From NCBI GenBank assembly GCA_910579275.1, contig CAJTTO010000082.1, positions 1-5,572 on the forward strand: 5,572 nucleotides of DNA, written 5' to 3'. How positions within the stretch are numbered: position 1 is the stretch's first letter; every line of letters starts with the position of its first letter. The translations under genes and the position numbers were made by a program. A model generated the notes under the pieces. It was not told the origin of the DNA, searched no databases, and was given only the letters and a program-made list of their open reading frames with translations. The stretch comes from an uncultured Lachnospiraceae bacterium. Lineage in GTDB: Bacteria > Bacillota > Clostridia > Lachnospirales > Lachnospiraceae. This document shows positions 4,398 to 5,572 of the stretch, piece by piece.

Positions 4398-5572
4398 TTA
4401 TTCAATTCTTATATACCTTCTGTTTTTAGTCGCTGCTGTGCAGGTCAATCTGCCCATTGCCACTAGTTCATTTAGTAACTGCCTTGTCCTTGGTCCTTTT
4501 AATCCTATTTTTTCAGCAACTTCTTCTGTCCTATATAATACTTCTAACTCCATGCACGCAAGTATCTGCTTCTGTCTTTCAGATAACAGTTCCTCTTGCG
4601 TTTCTGCTGATTTTTCTGCTGATTCTGCTGATTTTTCTGCTATTTTTTTTGCCGATTGTTGTCCATGTTTCGGAATCATTTTAAGATAAAGCGTTACCTG
4701 ATTAAGCGCGGTATCTTCTATCAGTTCCGGTTGTACCCAGCCCTCATCTTCCCAAGTTGCCAATATAGAGGGAAATCCGGAACCTGCATTGTCCCCAAAT
4801 CCAACCATTCTAAGCATAGTCTGCATATGCGGGTTTCTTGATTTTGAATTTCCTCCCCGGTAAATATCCTCCAGAGGAAGCTTTAGAATACCCGGATTTG
4901 TAAACTCAAAGCTATTGGACTTCTTTATCACTTTCAATACACCTGCATCCATCAAATAATCGGCATGTATAATAAGATTTACAAATGCTTCCCTCACCGC
5001 TTTGTGTACCGGAGTTTCATCTATCCGCTGTATTCCCTCAAGCTTAAATGGTTTCTTCAAATCCTCCGTTAATTTTGGCGTAACTTTGGTAAAAAAATTA
5101 AACAGATTATTCTCCCATGTTCCATCGTAGGTAATCCTGTCATTCCATCGAATATCCATTGTAATTTCGCTTTCATTGCGGTAATCCATAAAAATATTGT
5201 CAAACTCATTCCGTATGGCAAGTCCGTCTCCAAACATCATCAGACCTGCAAGGGTCAGTCCTTCCTTGCCCTCTCTTCTGTCTTTTCTGTATCCTCCAAG
5301 TTTTTCCAGAAATGATTTGTCGTCAAGGGCATTCCAGACATGCCCATCATTTCTAACCTCAAAAATCTGCCGGTATTTCCGCAACGTCTCCTTGTCAATA
5401 TCATCCATCGTATAATATTCTAAAATCATCCCATCATTGCCATCCGGGTTCTGGTCACGAATCATTCCTCTGATTTCATGTTCCGTTGCGTGATAATCAC
5501 CTTCGTTATTTCGCTTGAAGTAAACGGTGGATAGCATGTACCTAGACCAAACCTGACAAATATGAGACAATA
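4398..5572 (-). CDS. ATP-binding, AlbA_2/COG2865-type putative regulator (5' end off window or truncated)
   Basis: At least 390 codons are open to the right edge. The protein belongs to the COG2865 group (Schlafen/AlbA_2 domain, then a RecG-type HATPase domain, then winged helix). The usual N-terminal AlbA_2 domain of about 110 residues is not in the window; family-like sequence begins at YFKRNNEGDYH (residues 17-27). The GHKL-like ATPase has its N-box at REAFVNLIIHADY (193-205), then FTNPG (223-227), GGNSKSRNP (239-247) and GFGDNAGSGF (257-266). A linker rich in KSAE repeats (about 306-324) leads to a winged-helix end (about 329-389). Residues 1-16 (including CQVWSRYM) look unlike the family, so the gene may be 5'-truncated here, with ATG 5537 a possible secondary start. 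Likely role: DNA-binding, ATP-dependent regulator, sometimes found in defence or mobile contexts; function unproven. Confidence 0.85.
   Translation of the reverse strand, partial: LSHICQVWSRYMLSTVYFKRNNEGDYHATEHEIRGMIRDQNPDGNDGMILEYYTMDDIDKETLRKYRQIFEVRNDGHVWNALDDKSFLEKLGGYRKDRREGKEGLTLAGLMMFGDGLAIRNEFDNIFMDYRNESEITMDIRWNDRITYDGTWENNLFNFFTKVTPKLTEDLKKPFKLEGIQRIDETPVHKAVREAFVNLIIHADYLMDAGVLKVIKKSNSFEFTNPGILKLPLEDIYRGGNSKSRNPHMQTMLRMVGFGDNAGSGFPSILATWEDEGWVQPELIEDTALNQVTLYLKMIPKHGQQSAKKIAEKSAESAEKSAETQEELLSERQKQILACMELEVLYRTEEVAEKIGLKGPRTRQLLNELVAMGRLTCTAATKNRRYIRIE
4602..4643 (-). repeat. Short tandem repeat encoding a KSAE-rich linker
   Basis: Four copies of a TTCTGCTGA-type unit (starts at 4602, 4614, 4623 and 4635, the last diverged) lie in frame at spacings of 12, 9 and 12 bases. 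They encode the AEKSAESAEKSAET linker of the ATP-binding protein. Because all spacings are multiples of three, copy-number change would alter linker length without breaking the frame. Confidence 0.7.

Noticed and set aside
1..5572. CRISPR array, tRNA, rRNA or group II intron domain V
   Set aside because: I saw no regularly spaced direct repeats, no tRNA-like T-arm with an acceptor pair, and no domain V-like 34-base motif on either strand.

Overview
The window looks like accessory or decaying-accessory DNA from a low-to-moderate-GC Firmicute, most likely a gut Clostridia/Lachnospiraceae-type organism. This is inferred from strong AGGAGG-type ribosome binding sites, AT-rich spacers, a clostridial-type RtcB, a COG2865-type ATP-binding protein and a MobA/MobL relaxase remnant. 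Every gene I believe in lies on the minus strand, so the biological reading order runs from the right end to the left end.

Right part (about 3550-5572): a large ATP-binding, Schlafen/AlbA-associated putative regulator runs off the right edge. It is followed by a 105-residue conserved hypothetical gene and then by two very small genes. Each of these two appears broken by a single-nucleotide frameshift (one in a T5 run, one near the start codon).

Middle (about 2840-3500): a 137-bp non-autonomous transposable element has perfect 14-bp terminal inverted repeats beginning GTAA and a perfect 8-bp target duplication, the signature of IS66-family ends. Removing it rejoins two reading frames into one 125-codon frame. 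Next to it are a perfect 7+3+7 dyad, a plausible extended -10 promoter, a small ORF, and a long terminator-like hairpin directly in front of rtcB (RNA ligase). This gives rtcB a leader that looks able to attenuate.

Left part (1-1622): downstream of rtcB is a GC-rich, RNA-like spacer, then an XRE-family helix-turn-helix regulator and a MobA/MobL relaxase fragment. After these comes an AT-rich chloramphenicol-phosphotransferase-like P-loop kinase with its own promoter and RBS. The left edge (1-53) is one end of a second copy of the same IS66-type element, in inverted orientation, so the 54-3212 segment is bracketed by matching element ends. No complete mobile element, tRNA, rRNA or CRISPR array is visible. 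The best candidates for something new are the IS66-type hairpin element and its effect on the interrupted frame, and the rtcB leader.
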